64,000 nt of DNA, taken from contig NZ_JAETWA010000019.1 of NCBI RefSeq assembly GCF_016774335.1, positions 1 through 64,000 of the forward strand, given 5' to 3'. This document shows, in pieces, positions 27,704-37,061 of the stretch. The notes beneath the pieces are model-generated. The model was given only the letters and a program-made list of their open reading frames with translations. It was not told where the DNA came from and searched no databases. The translations under genes and the position numbers were made by a program. Positions within the stretch are counted from its first letter, which is position 1. Each line of letters begins with the position of its first letter. Source of the stretch: Luteimonas saliphila. Its GTDB lineage: Bacteria > Pseudomonadota > Gammaproteobacteria > Xanthomonadales > Xanthomonadaceae.

Positions 27704-27930
27704 AAGCCTCCAAACAGCGTTTGGACCTTTTCCGGGGTGTATTGCGGAATATGCTCCCCGGAGCAAGGAGGGTCAATCCGATTCTTCTACGGCAACCAAG
27801 GGGTTGCCCGCATCGTGGACTGCCCGCTACTCCCGGCACATTCGGCGACGCCCGGCATGGAGGCCGATGAGGTCGATACGTCGGCAAGTAGACCGTCTAT
27901 CGAGGCAGCGAGCAGTCTCTAAGTCGCGCA

Positions 27931-30288
27931 CTAGCCTAGGATTCCGCTACCATCGACTGCGTCACGCAGCGGTGCATCCAGCATCGTCTCACGTGACCAA
28001 CCGGCAGCCACCGCCGCCGAATCCACCGCATGCGCCCAAGTGCACCGGTTGGCGAGCAACATCCCCGCCACGTCCAGCGTTCCACCCCGACTGATGTATC
28101 CCAGCGCCCGCGTCTTCGCCGGCCCATCATCGATCCGCCGCAGCAGCCCCAGCATCGCCTCGGGCCGCGTGTGGGTCAGCAGCACCCGCGGCAGCCCCGG
28201 CGGAAACAGCGCCTGCAGTCGCGCCTCGTCCAGCACGAACGCTTCTTCCAGCTCGTCGCGCGGAATCCGCAACCGCCCCGGCTCGATGATCACGCTGACG
28301 CACGCCTCCAACCCACGCTCGGCCAGGTGCGCCCGCGCCTTCAGTGCTTCCTCCAGCTGGTACGCACCAATCGCCACCAGCTGCACCTTCGCCGTCGCCG
28401 GATCCCCCGCCACATGCGCCGCACCATCACGCACCAGCGCCTGCGCAGCCTGCGCATCGAAGTGCTGCCCCACCTCGCGCTTGGAGACCACCAGGCAGGC
28501 GAGCTGGCCGCGGCCGGCGTAGACGTCACGCAACGCGGCGACGGCGGTGTTGCCGTCGACCGGGAACAGCACGCGCGCGGTGTCGGACATCTCGCCCAGC
28601 AGGGCCTCGCCGATGGTGGGGTCCTGGTGCGACTGTTCGTTCTTCGAGTTTTCCCAGGTGTGCGAGGTGACGATCAGCGGCACCGGCAGCCAGCCGGGCG
28701 GGTGGCCGGCCTCGCGCTGGTGGCGGGCGAAGATGATCTCCTGGCGCATCAGCCCGAGCATCTTCATGGCGAAGGCCTCATAGCTGACGATCAGGTTGAG
28801 TCCGCCCTTGTTGCCGAGCGCGGCGGCGGCGACGGCTTCCTCGTTGAGCGCGGTGATCACCGCGCCGTGCAGGTCCTCGGCCACACCGGGCTCGGGTTCG
28901 TTCACCCGGTGCCGCAGCAGCGCCAGGGTGCCGCCCATCTTGTTGCTGGCCAGTTCGTCGGGATTGCCCACTCGGATGCGCAGGCCGGGGTTGGCGCGCA
29001 CGCAGTCGACGAACCAGTCGTCGAGCGCGGTCATGGCGCTGCCGGTGCTGCCGGGCTCGGCCCATTCCGGTTCGGGCAGGGTGGGCGCGGGCGGGTTGCG
29101 GCGCGCCATGGGATGCGCGCTTTCCGGCGGGCGGCCCTGCGCGGCGTGGGTGGCGAAGGCGGCGAGCGCCGCGTCGAGGTCCGCCGGCGGCACGTGCAGT
29201 AGCGCGGCGCTGTCGTTGAACACGGCGCGCGTTCCGGCATCGTGGTGCGGGTTGCCGCGCAGCGGCAGGTTGTGCGCGGCATTGGTGCCGGCGCCGGGGA
29301 AGCCGAAGCCCTTCTCGGTCTCGGCGATCACGTAGGGCAGCGGCGCGGGATAGGTGCGGGCGGGATCGGCGGCGAAGGCGCGCAGCGCGTCCTCGCTCTC
29401 GACGATGGCGCAGGCGATGGCGGCCGGGTCGCGGCCATCGACGATCACCGGCTCGAAGCCGTTGTGGCGCACGTCCTCGGCCAGCCAGTCGGCGCCGCCT
29501 TCCTGCACGATCTGGGTGCGCTGCTCGATGCGGCGGCCGTTGAGGATCATCACCGGGATCGCGAAGCCGCTGTCGCTCGCGCGCCACCAGCGCGGCGCCC
29601 AGTCCGCGCCGCGCTGCTCCTCGAACGCGCCGTCGCTGAGGAAGGCCACCAGCGATTCGCCGGGCAGCGGCATGTGCACGTACTGCAGGCCGGCGAAGCC
29701 CAGGTAGCCGCCTTCCGACACCGCACCCGCGGTATTGGCGCCGGCGTGGCTGCCCAGCGGCACGGCGGGACGGCCGTTGGCGTCGATGGCGTAGGAATAG
29801 AAGTCCGCGCACAGGCGCGAGAGGCCTTCGGCGCTGCGGTCGTAGCGGCCACGCTGGTTCGGGGAGACGTCGCCGGTGAGCGCGTTCACCGCCTCGATCG
29901 CGGCCACGCAGTGGCCCTGGCCCATGATCCAGCCGCGGGTGGTGGCGGTGAGCGCGTTGGCCAGCAGGTAGGCGACGAAGGCCGGCACCATGTTGAGCGA
30001 GCCGCCGGTGTGGCCTTCGGGCACGGGTTTGAAGTCGTCGGCTTCCAGCGGTGTGCCTTCCGGATCGAAGCGGCGTGCGTAGGTCATGTGCGCGACCACG
30101 CTCATCGCCACGCAGGCGATGCGGTCGGCGGCGGCGAACAGGGCCCAGCCCGTGTCCTCATCGGCGATGCGGCCACCGGCGACCAGGCGCGCGAGCAGCG
30201 CGTCGACCCGTTCGACGGTGGCGACGCGGTGCGCGATCGGGCCGTGGCCGGCGAGCCAGCGGGCGCGTGGGGTGTCGGGGTGGGCCAT
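27931..30288 (-). CDS. xfp: Phosphoketolase
   Basis: This 785-residue thiamine-diphosphate enzyme splits xylulose-5-phosphate (and perhaps fructose-6-phosphate) with phosphate to acetyl-phosphate plus a sugar phosphate. Family blocks are GHCVAAIEAVNAL, EGGYLGFAGLQYVHMPLPGE (quoted in part), SDGAFEEQRGADWAPRWWR for the cofactor site, and VLFPVDGNTAVAALRDVYAG. The length is typical. AGGAGGCAAGACCC before the ATG is a good ribosome site. It is the last gene of a minus-strand run with acetate kinase, which uses its product. The start is reached across a small membrane gene and a repeat. Confidence 0.93.
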   Translation of the reverse strand: MAHPDTPRARWLAGHGPIAHRVATVERVDALLARLVAGGRIADEDTGWALFAAADRIACVAMSVVAHMTYARRFDPEGTPLEADDFKPVPEGHTGGSLNMVPAFVAYLLANALTATTRGWIMGQGHCVAAIEAVNALTGDVSPNQRGRYDRSAEGLSRLCADFYSYAIDANGRPAVPLGSHAGANTAGAVSEGGYLGFAGLQYVHMPLPGESLVAFLSDGAFEEQRGADWAPRWWRASDSGFAIPVMILNGRRIEQRTQIVQEGGADWLAEDVRHNGFEPVIVDGRDPAAIACAIVESEDALRAFAADPARTYPAPLPYVIAETEKGFGFPGAGTNAAHNLPLRGNPHHDAGTRAVFNDSAALLHVPPADLDAALAAFATHAAQGRPPESAHPMARRNPPAPTLPEPEWAEPGSTGSAMTALDDWFVDCVRANPGLRIRVGNPDELASNKMGGTLALLRHRVNEPEPGVAEDLHGAVITALNEEAVAAAALGNKGGLNLIVSYEAFAMKMLGLMRQEIIFARHQREAGHPPGWLPVPLIVTSHTWENSKNEQSHQDPTIGEALLGEMSDTARVLFPVDGNTAVAALRDVYAGRGQLACLVVSKREVGQHFDAQAAQALVRDGAAHVAGDPATAKVQLVAIGAYQLEEALKARAHLAERGLEACVSVIIEPGRLRIPRDELEEAFVLDEARLQALFPPGLPRVLLTHTRPEAMLGLLRRIDDGPAKTRALGYISRGGTLDVAGMLLANRCTWAHAVDSAAVAAGWSRETMLDAPLRDAVDGSGILG

Positions 30289-30306
30289 GGGTCTTGCCTC
30301 CTTCGG

Positions 30307-30386
30307 GAAAACCAGGGTCAGAGTCGAATTTCCCTGGGCATCGATACAGCTGTCGACAGAACGGGGGAAATTCGAATCTGACCCCT
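30307..30386. repeat. Inverted-repeat element, family C (copy 1)
   Basis: The arms GGGTCAGAGTCGAATTTCCC and GGGGGAAATTCGAATCTGAC flank a 30-bp centre. A second copy lies at 30661-30748. Together they bracket the small membrane gene. Confidence 0.85.
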
Positions 30387-30432
30387 GCGGCGCGCGTGTT
30401 CGCGCGATGCATTGCGCCGGTGCGTCATGCGC

Positions 30433-30627
30433 TCACAGGCGCACCTTGTCCAGGATGACCAGCACCGCGACCAGCGCGGCCATCAACACGAAGATCACGC
30501 CGCCCCAGACCATGGCCACGCCGCCGCGGCGGCGCAGCGCGAGGTTCAGCAGCGCGATCGCTGCCAGCGGCACCAGCACCAGGGCCAGCAGCAGTTTCCA
30601 GAGTTCGACTTCGAGGCCGAGCAGCAT
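30433..30627 (-). CDS. Small membrane protein (64 residues)
   Basis: This 64-residue protein has two hydrophobic segments (about 8-27, LWKLLLALVLVPLAAIALL, and 38-60, MVWGGVIFVLMAALVAVLVI) with an Arg-rich turn RRRGG. GGGAGA lies eight bases before the ATG. It sits between ackA and xfp on the same strand, bracketed by two family-C elements. No family was recognised. The clear transmembrane design and the context make it a credible gene. Confidence 0.55.
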   Translation of the reverse strand: MLLGLEVELWKLLLALVLVPLAAIALLNLALRRRGGVAMVWGGVIFVLMAALVAVLVILDKVRL

Positions 30628-30660
30628 TGCGGGTGTCTCCCGTCGCGTGTGAACCGGGGT

Positions 30661-30748
30661 GAAAACAGGGGTCAGAGTCGAATTTCCCCAAACGTCGGTA
30701 CGGCTGTCGACTTACTGGGGGAAATTCGACTCTGACCCCGGTTTTCCC
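30661..30748. repeat. Inverted-repeat element, family C (copy 2)
   Basis: The arms GGGGTCAGAGTCGAATTTCC and GGAAATTCGACTCTGACCCC are perfect complements over 20 bases, with an outer GAAAAC/GTTTTC extension. It lies directly after the ackA stop. Confidence 0.88.
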
Positions 30749-30761
30749 TGGCCGCGTCATG

Positions 30762-31991
30762 TCATTGTCCGCGCACCACGGCGATGGCGTCGCGCGCCGC
30801 GATCCATTCTTCGTTGGTCGGTTCCACGCCGACCCGGACGCGGCTGTCGTCGCTGGAGATGATCGCCGCATCGGCGGCGTTGGCGCCTTGATCCAGCTCA
30901 ACACCCAGGAACGCCAGGTCGCGGCAGATGCGCTCGCGCACGAAGGCGTTGTGCTCGCCCACGCCGGCGGTGAACACCAGCAGGTCGAGTCCGCCGAGCA
31001 CCGCGGCCATGGCGCCGATCTCGCGCACGATGCGGCGCACGTACAGCGCCAGCGCCAGGCGCGCGCGTTCGCCGGGCTCGCCGTCGTCGCCTTCGTGGCG
31101 CACGATCACGCGCGGTTCGGACGAAATCCCCGACACGCCGAGCAGGCCGGAGCGGTGGTAGAGCGTCTGCGCCACCTCCTCCAGCGAGAGCTTCTCGATC
31201 TCCATCAGGTACAGCAGCGCGCCGGGATCGAGCGCGCCGGTGCGGGTGCCCATCATCAGCCCGTCGAGCGCGGAGAAACCCATGGTGGTGGCGACGCTCT
31301 CCAGGCCCCGCATCGCGCACAGGCTGGCGCCGCTGCCCAGGTGCGCGACCACCACACGACCCTCCGCGAGTTCGCCATGGCGCTCGGGCAAGGCGGTGGC
31401 CATGTACTCGTACGACAGGCCGTGGAAGCCGTAGCGACGCAGGCCGCGCCGCCAGGCGTCCCAGGGCAGCGGCAGGATCTTCTCAACGTCGGGCAGGGTG
31501 TGGTGGAAGCCGGTATCGAAGCAGGCGACCTGCGGCAGGTCCGGGTTCTCGCGCAGCAGGATGTCGATGGCCTCCAGCGCGAAGGGCTGGTGCAGCGGCG
31601 CGAGCGGGATGTAGCCCTCGAGGTCCTGCAGCACGCCGGCGTCGACGCGCACGGGGTCGAAGTAGCGGCTGCCGCCGTGCACCACGCGATGCGCGACGGC
31701 GGCCAGGCGACGGCCGTCCAGCCGCGCGACCACGCCTTCGCGGATGCGCTGCAACGCGGCGAGGTGCGGGTGTTCGCCGGCGAGGTCCACCGGCGCGGGA
31801 TCGATGCCGGTCTCGCCATAGGTCGGCGACGGGCCGCCGATGCCCTGCACCTTGCCGTTCCACGCGGGCGTGCGCGGCAATGGCTCCTGGCCAGCATCGA
31901 ACAGCGCGAACTTGATGCTGGACGAGCCGCAGTTGAGAACCAGCACGAGATCCCCGCCGGTGGCGTCGCGGTCGTCCGTCTTCGAACTCAT
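30762..31991 (-). CDS. ackA: Acetate kinase
   Basis: This 409-residue enzyme turns acetyl-phosphate plus ADP into acetate plus ATP. The ASKHA motifs are [16 protein letters not shown] near the N-terminus, [32 protein letters not shown] and [14 protein letters not shown]. The start overlaps the copper-ATPase stop (ATGA), so translation is coupled. Next to phosphoketolase it completes an ATP-yielding acetyl-phosphate branch. The joint operon with a metal ATPase is unusual in standard model species but both may be needed at low oxygen. Confidence 0.93.
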   Translation of the reverse strand: MSSKTDDRDATGGDLVLVLNCGSSSIKFALFDAGQEPLPRTPAWNGKVQGIGGPSPTYGETGIDPAPVDLAGEHPHLAALQRIREGVVARLDGRRLAAVAHRVVHGGSRYFDPVRVDAGVLQDLEGYIPLAPLHQPFALEAIDILLRENPDLPQVACFDTGFHHTLPDVEKILPLPWDAWRRGLRRYGFHGLSYEYMATALPERHGELAEGRVVVAHLGSGASLCAMRGLESVATTMGFSALDGLMMGTRTGALDPGALLYLMEIEKLSLEEVAQTLYHRSGLLGVSGISSEPRVIVRHEGDDGEPGERARLALALYVRRIVREIGAMAAVLGGLDLLVFTAGVGEHNAFVRERICRDLAFLGVELDQGANAADAAIISSDDSRVRVGVEPTNEEWIAARDAIAVVRGQ

Positions 31992-34387
31992 GCCCCAGCC
32001 TCCCGCGGCACATCCGCGATTGCAAGCCGCTGCCCGCGCAACCGCAACGCGTTGCCGACCACCGAGGCCGAGCTCAGGCTCATCGCCAACGCCGCGATCA
32101 TCGGCGACAGCAGCAGGCCGGTGAACGGATACAGCACGCCCGCCGCGATCGGCACGCCCAGGCCGTTGTAGGCCAGCGCGAACCACAGGTTCTGGCGCAT
32201 GTTGCGCACGGTGGCCTGCGACAGCGCGCGTGCCGTCGCGATGCCGCGCAGGTCGCCCTTGACCAGGGTGACCTGGGCGCTGTCCATCGCCACGTCGGTG
32301 CCGGTGCCCATGGCGATGCCGACGTCGGCGCGCGCCAGCGCCGGCGCGTCGTTGATGCCGTCGCCGGCCATCGCCACCACGCGTCCTTCCGATTGCAGGC
32401 GTTCGATGAGCTTGAGCTTGTCTTCGGGGCGTACCTCGCCGTGCACCTCGTCGATGCCCAAGCGCGCGGCCACGGCGTGGGCCGTGGTCAGGCCGTCGCC
32501 GGTGGCCATGACGATGCGCAGCCCGGAATCGCGCAGCGCGGCCAGGGCGTCGGGCGTGCTGGCCTTGACCGGATCCGAGATCGACAGCAGCCCGGCCAGC
32601 GCGCCGTCGACGGCGAGGAACATCACGCTGGCGCCCTCGCCGCGCAGCGCCTCCGCACGCGCGGACAGCGGCGCCGGATCGATCCCGACCTCGCGCATCA
32701 GCGCGGTGTTGCCGAGCGCCAGCGGTTGGCCTTCGACGCGGCCGCGCACGCCGATGCCGGAGCTCGATTCGAAATCTTCCACCGGCGCCAGCGCCATGCC
32801 GCGTTCGCGTGCGGCGGCGACGATCGCGTCGGCCAGCGGGTGTTCGCTGCCCTGGTCGAGGCTGGCGGCCAGGTGCAGTACCTGGTCGGCATCGAAGCCG
32901 TCGGCGGCGTGCGCCTCGCCGAATGCCGGGCGGCCCTCGGTGAGGGTGCCGGTCTTGTCCACGACCAGGGTGTCGACCTCGCGCAGCCGCTCGATCGCCG
33001 CGGCATCGCGGAACAGCACGCCGCGGGTGGCGCCGCGCCCGGTGGCGACCATGATCGACATCGGCGTCGCCAGCCCCAGCGCGCAAGGACAGGCGATGAT
33101 CAGCACCGAGACCGCGGCGATCAGGCCGAAGACCCAGCCCGGTTCCGGGCCGAACAGGCCCCAGGCGAAGAACGCGACGATCGCGACCGTCACCACGCCC
33201 AGCACGAAGCGTCCGGCGACCACGTCGGCCAGCCGCTGCATCGGCGCCTTCGAGCGCTGCGCCTGCGCCACCATCTGCACGATCTGCGACAGCAGGGTCG
33301 CCGCGCCGACGCGCTCGGCGCGGATCACCAGCGCGCCGGCGGTGTTGAGGGTGGCGCCGATCACGCGGTCGCCTTCGGCCTTGCGCACCGGCAGTGGTTC
33401 GCCGGTGAGCATGGATTCGTCGATGCTGCTGCCGCCTTCGACCACCACGCCGTCGACCGGCACCTTCTCGCCCGGACGCACGCGCAGGCGGTCGCCGACG
33501 TGCACGTGTTCGAGCGGGATGTCCTCCTCGGTGCCGTCGTCGCGCAGGCGGCGCGCGGTCTTCGGCGCGAGCTGGAGCAGCGAACGGATCGCGGCGGAGG
33601 TCTGCGCGCGCGCCTTGAGTTCCAGCAGCTGGCCCAGCAGGGTGAGCGAGATGATCACCGCCGCGGCCTCGAAGTACACCGACACGCGCCCCATCGACGC
33701 GAACGCGGCCGGGAACACGCCCGGCGCGACCGTGGCGACCACGCTGTAGAGATACGCCGCGCCGACGCCGAGCGAGATCAGCGTCCACATGTTCGGACTG
33801 CGGTTGCGGATCGACTGCCAGCCGCGCACGAAGAACGGCGCGCCGGCCCACAGCACCACCGGCGTGGCCAGCACCAGTTCGATCCAGCTCTGGGTAGACA
33901 TGCCGAACAGATGCAGGCGGTGGCCGAACATGGCCAGCACGAACACCACGGCGGTCAGCGGCAGGGTCCACCAGAAGCGGCGCGAGAAGTCGCGCAACTC
34001 GGGGTTGTCGCCTTCGTCCAGGCTGGGCATCTCCGGCTCGAGCGCCATGCCGCACAGCGGACAGGTGCCGGGATGGTCCTGGCGGATCTCCGGGTGCATC
34101 GGGCAGGTGTACATCGTGCCTGCGGGGAGCGATTCGGGCGGCGGTTGCGGCGCGCTGGCGTGGCTGGCGTAGTTGCCGCAGCACGATGCGGGCGCGGTGG
34201 CCGCCGCGTAGCGGGACGGATCGGCGGCGAACTTTTCCGCGCAGCGCGCGGAGCAGAAGCGCCAGGTGCGGCCGGCATGTTCGACGCGGTGCGGCAAGTC
34301 GGGCTTGACGGTCATGCCGCAGACGGGGTCGCGCGGCGCGGGCGTCGGGCCCGGTTCGTGTGGCGCGTGCGGGTGCGACGTGGTCAT
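31988..34387 (-). CDS. copA: Copper-translocating P1B-type ATPase with YHS and heavy-metal-binding domains
   Basis: This 799-residue pump exports Cu(I) or Ag(I). The N-terminus has no CxxC HMA domain; instead it has a YHS/TRASH-type domain ([17 protein letters not shown], about 20-53), a His/Cys stretch, and a heavy-metal-binding motif [21 protein letters not shown] (about 94-113, quoted in part). The CPC motif is at 433-435, the phosphorylated Asp is D477 in [13 protein letters not shown] is the HP motif, and [10 protein letters not shown] ends the P domain. It overlaps merR and ackA by four bases on either side. Metal control by the neighbouring MerR protein is very likely. Confidence 0.93.
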   Translation of the reverse strand: MTTSHPHAPHEPGPTPAPRDPVCGMTVKPDLPHRVEHAGRTWRFCSARCAEKFAADPSRYAAATAPASCCGNYASHASAPQPPPESLPAGTMYTCPMHPEIRQDHPGTCPLCGMALEPEMPSLDEGDNPELRDFSRRFWWTLPLTAVVFVLAMFGHRLHLFGMSTQSWIELVLATPVVLWAGAPFFVRGWQSIRNRSPNMWTLISLGVGAAYLYSVVATVAPGVFPAAFASMGRVSVYFEAAAVIISLTLLGQLLELKARAQTSAAIRSLLQLAPKTARRLRDDGTEEDIPLEHVHVGDRLRVRPGEKVPVDGVVVEGGSSIDESMLTGEPLPVRKAEGDRVIGATLNTAGALVIRAERVGAATLLSQIVQMVAQAQRSKAPMQRLADVVAGRFVLGVVTVAIVAFFAWGLFGPEPGWVFGLIAAVSVLIIACPCALGLATPMSIMVATGRGATRGVLFRDAAAIERLREVDTLVVDKTGTLTEGRPAFGEAHAADGFDADQVLHLAASLDQGSEHPLADAIVAAARERGMALAPVEDFESSSGIGVRGRVEGQPLALGNTALMREVGIDPAPLSARAEALRGEGASVMFLAVDGALAGLLSISDPVKASTPDALAALRDSGLRIVMATGDGLTTAHAVAARLGIDEVHGEVRPEDKLKLIERLQSEGRVVAMAGDGINDAPALARADVGIAMGTGTDVAMDSAQVTLVKGDLRGIATARALSQATVRNMRQNLWFALAYNGLGVPIAAGVLYPFTGLLLSPMIAALAMSLSSASVVGNALRLRGQRLAIADVPREAGA

Positions 34388-34893
34388 TCGGCGTCCTCCC
34401 CGGCCAGCGCGTTGAGGATCGGGCAGGCCTCGGCGCGGCCGTGCCCGGGGCAGGCGGCGACCAGGGTCCTGAGGCCGTCGCGCATGCGTTCGAGTTCGGC
34501 AATGCGGGCCTCGACGTCAGCCAGCCGGCGCTGCGCGGCGCGCTTGACGGCGGCGACGTCGCTCCACGTTGTCATCTCGACCGCAGGGAGAGATCTTCGG
34601 GTCCGGGCGGGGATCTCTCCCTTCGGTCGAGATGACAGGTGGGTATCGGGCGACGAGGGATCGGTGCAGCCTTCGCCCAGGGACAACAATTCGCGGATAT
34701 CCTCCAGCGAGAAGCCGAGCGCCTTGGCGCGGCGGATGAAACGCAGCCGCTTCACCTCGGCGCTGCCGTAGCGCCGGTAGCCCGAGGCCAGCCGGCCGGC
34801 CGGCGCCAGCAACGCGCTGCGCTCGTAGTAGCGCACGGTGTCGATGGCGACGCCGGCCTGCTGCGCGAGTTGTCCGATGCTCATGCTGGACAT
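34384..34893 (-). CDS. MerR-family (CueR-like) metal-responsive regulator with a translated palindrome
   Basis: This 169-residue regulator has the MerR DNA-binding domain (residues 4-72: [45 protein letters not shown]) and a dimer helix at 108-140. The C-terminal loop [10 protein letters not shown] holds two Cys eight residues apart, like the Cu/Ag loop of CueR, which has seven. Residues about 79-108 are an insertion ([18 protein letters not shown]) that is the in-frame reading of a palindromic repeat. It lies exactly between the DNA-binding domain and the dimer helix. The ATG has GGAGA five bases upstream. Its operator is seen at 34920-34951. Confidence 0.9.
   Translation of the reverse strand: MSSMSIGQLAQQAGVAIDTVRYYERSALLAPAGRLASGYRRYGSAEVKRLRFIRRAKALGFSLEDIRELLSLGEGCTDPSSPDTHLSSRPKGEIPARTRRSLPAVEMTTWSDVAAVKRAAQRRLADVEARIAELERMRDGLRTLVAACPGHGRAEACPILNALAGEDAE
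34570..34637. repeat. Palindromic repeat family D inside merR
   Basis: The arms TGTCATCTCGACCGCAGGGA and its near-complement ending GGTCGAGATGACA surround a 20-bp centre. The element is translated within the MerR protein. No other copy of this family was seen in the window. Confidence 0.85.
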
Positions 34894-34919
34894 GGCGGTC
34901 TCCGGTGGGGAGGACGGCC

Positions 34920-34951
34920 AGTCTGCACCCTGGACCCAGGTCCAGAGTCAA
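34920..34951 (-). promoter_or_regulatory. MerR-type promoter and operator upstream of merR-copA-ackA
   Basis: On the minus strand TTGACT (plus 34946-34951) and CAGACT (plus 34920-34925) stand 20 bp apart. The spacer holds the perfect inverted repeat CTGGACC-TG-GGTCCAG. An overlong spacer with a central palindrome is the mark of promoters that MerR proteins untwist. It is placed 27 bases before the merR start, so it should drive merR, copA and the genes behind them. Confidence 0.8.
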
Positions 34952-34967
34952 GGCCGCGTCAGGAGCC

Positions 34968-35252
34968 GTAGCCCGGATAAGCGCAGCGCATCCGGGAAAG
35001 CCCGCGCGACCCCGGAGGCGCTGCGCTTATCCGGGCTACGGGACGGGTACAGAGTCGAGGTTCCGGGTGTTCCTTCTCGCGCTTGCGGGAGGAGGTCCCG
35101 AGGGCGGATGAGAACGCGCCGGAGGCGCGGGTGCGCGCGGCGGCACGGTCCCGGAGGCGCTTCGCTTGTCCGGGCTACGGCGGCTTGCATGCGAAGGAGA
35201 TGGGCGGTGCGTGGCGGCTTGTCCCGGATGCGCTGCGCTTATCCGGGCTACG
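34968..35252. repeat. Four palindromic repeats, family A
   Basis: Copies are at about 34968-34997, 35011-35041, 35149-35179 and 35222-35252. The first two face each other as a pair; the third has GGAGGCGCTTCGCTTG in place of the usual centre. Confidence 0.8.
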
Positions 35253-35266
35253 GCGGGGACGGGGCG

Positions 35267-35432
35267 GGTCAGGGGGGCGGTGCGGTAGCGGTGGGCGAGC
35301 ATTAGGGCGATGGCGCACGAGGCCATGCGCGATTGGCTGGAGTCGGCGCGGCTGGTGAGCACCACCGACACCCTGGCGCCGAGCACGAGGCCGGCGCTGG
35401 CGGCATCGCCCATGAACATCACCTGCTTGGCC
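35267..35432 (-). pseudogene. Duplicated 3' fragment of pta
   Basis: This stretch repeats the last 55 codons of the neighbouring pta gene (35513-35678) at an offset of 246 bp. Read on the minus strand it gives MFMGDAASAGLVLGARVSVV and ends LAHRYRTAPL with changes such as I to L and K to R, and it is cut off at its 5' side by a family-A palindrome at 35439. It has no start and is surely not expressed as an enzyme. Confidence 0.85.
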
Positions 35433-35438
35433 AGAGAC

Positions 35439-35511
35439 GTAGCCCGGATAAGCGCAGCGCATCCGGGAAACCCGCGCCACCCCGGATGCGCTGCGCTTAT
35501 CCGGGCTACGG
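35439..35511. repeat. Family A palindrome pair between pta and its fragment
   Basis: The direct copy 35439-35468 and the inverted copy 35481-35511 sit at the junction between the duplicated fragment and the complete pta gene. They could have been the site of unequal crossing-over. Confidence 0.85.
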
Positions 35512-35512
35512 G

Positions 35513-36928
35513 TCAGGGGGGGGCGGTGCGGTAGCGGTGGGCGAGCATCAGGGCGATGGCGCAGGAGGCCATGCGCGATTGGCTGGAGTCGGCGCGGCTG
35601 GTGAGCACCACCGGCACTTTGGCGCCGAGCACGATGCCGGCGCTGGCGGCATCGCCCATGAACATCACCTGCTTGGCGAGCATGTTGCCGCTTTCCAGGT
35701 CGGGCACCACCAGGATGTCGGCCTGGCCGGCGACCTCGGAGACGATGCCCTTGGTGCGCGCGGCGGCGATCGAAACCGCGTTGTCGAAGGCCAGCGGGCC
35801 GTCGAGCACGCCGCCCTCGATCTGCCCGCGGTCGGCCATCTTGCACAGCGCGGCGGCGTCGAGGGTAGCCGGCATCGACGGCGTCACGGTCTCCACCGCG
35901 GCCAGGATCGCGACCTTCGGCGTCTGCACGCCGATCACGTGCGCCAGGTCGATCGCATTGCGCACGATGTCGGCCTTCTGCGCGAGGTCCGGCGCGAGGT
36001 TGATCGCGGCATCGGTGACGATGAACGGCCGCGGGTAGTGCGGCGTCTGCAGCACGAAGCAGTGGCTGACCCGGCGCTTGGTGCGCAGACCGGAGGCCGG
36101 GGAAACCACCGCGCCCATCAGCTCGTCGGTATGCAGGCTGCCCTTCATCAGTGCCTCGACCTTGCCCTCGCGCGCGAGCTCGGCGGCGCGCGTGGCGGCG
36201 GCATGGCTGTGCGGCGCGTCCTCGATCTCTAGCCCGGCGAGGTCGACGCCGGCTTCGGCCGCCGCGGCCTCGATCCGCGTGCGCGGGCCCACCAGCACCG
36301 GCACGATCAGGCCGGCATCGCGCGCATCCAGCGCGCCGGCCAGGCTCAGCGCATCGCAGGGATGCACCACCGCGACCCGGATCGCGTCCAGCGGCGCGAC
36401 ATGCGCGAGTAGGCGCGCCAGGCCATCGTTGCCGGCGGCGTCGAGGCGGATCCCGGGCAGGGTCGCGCGCGGACGTTCGATGCGCTGGTCCGGCGCGATC
36501 GCTTCGGCCTCGCCCTCGATCGCGACGGTGCCGTCCTGGCGGGTGCAGGCGCAGGCCAGGGTCACGCCGCGGGTCGCAGGATCCAGCGCGGCCACGGTGA
36601 CCTGGATGGCCAGGCGCTCGCCCGGCTTCAGCGGCGCCAGGAAGCGCAGCGCCTGCCGCAGGTAGATCGTGCCCGGGCCGGGCAGGCGCGTGCCCAGCAC
36701 CGCCGCGATCATCGCGCCGCCCCACATGCCGTGCGCGATCACCGCGCTGGCGCCGGTGGCGGCGGCCGCGTCGACCGGGGGCTGCGGGCCGGCGTCGCCC
36801 GACAGCACCGCGAACAGCGCGACGTCGTCCGCGGTGAGCGTGCGTTCGATGCGCGCGGTGTCGCCGACCGCGAGTTCGTCGAAGGTGCGGTTGCGCAGGA
36901 TGCGCAGGTCGTCGTCGTGGCCGTTCAT
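35513..36928 (-). CDS. pta: Bifunctional MaoC-like / phosphate acetyltransferase
   Basis: This 471-residue protein has an N-terminal MaoC/hotdog domain (residues about 10-150; AHGMWGGAMIAAVLGTRLPG) and a C-terminal phosphate acyltransferase domain (about 165-465; MKGSLHTDELM, FIVTDAAINLAP, GPLAFDNAVS, VVPDLESGNMLAKQVMF). The same fusion is annotated widely as bifunctional enoyl-CoA hydratase/phosphate acetyltransferase. It should interconvert acetyl-phosphate and acetyl-CoA, linking phosphoketolase to central metabolism; the hydratase role is unproven. Its 3' end is duplicated downstream, flanked by palindromes. Confidence 0.92.
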   Translation of the reverse strand: MNGHDDDLRILRNRTFDELAVGDTARIERTLTADDVALFAVLSGDAGPQPPVDAAAATGASAVIAHGMWGGAMIAAVLGTRLPGPGTIYLRQALRFLAPLKPGERLAIQVTVAALDPATRGVTLACACTRQDGTVAIEGEAEAIAPDQRIERPRATLPGIRLDAAGNDGLARLLAHVAPLDAIRVAVVHPCDALSLAGALDARDAGLIVPVLVGPRTRIEAAAAEAGVDLAGLEIEDAPHSHAAATRAAELAREGKVEALMKGSLHTDELMGAVVSPASGLRTKRRVSHCFVLQTPHYPRPFIVTDAAINLAPDLAQKADIVRNAIDLAHVIGVQTPKVAILAAVETVTPSMPATLDAAALCKMADRGQIEGGVLDGPLAFDNAVSIAAARTKGIVSEVAGQADILVVPDLESGNMLAKQVMFMGDAASAGIVLGAKVPVVLTSRADSSQSRMASCAIALMLAHRYRTAPP

Positions 36929-37061
36929 GCGGTCGTTTCAGGTCCTGGTGATGGGCTCGGCTGGATCGCGCGCCCGGCGTGGCCTGCCGCTGCCCACGGC
37001 GATTGCGCTTTCCGACCGGTGCGCGCACGCGCGGCCACTGTGCCGGCCCCGTACAGCGGCA

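Larger units (their letters stand above)
34894..35512. other. Spacer with promoter, repeats and a pta gene fragment
   Basis: This 619-bp gap between merR and pta has no complete gene. It contains the merR promoter, six family-A palindromes and a duplicated 3' fragment of pta. Confidence 0.7.

Noticed and set aside
27704-27766. TTG start for the islet membrane protein
   Set aside because: No ribosome site precedes it, whereas the ATG at 27703 has GGAGG at good spacing.
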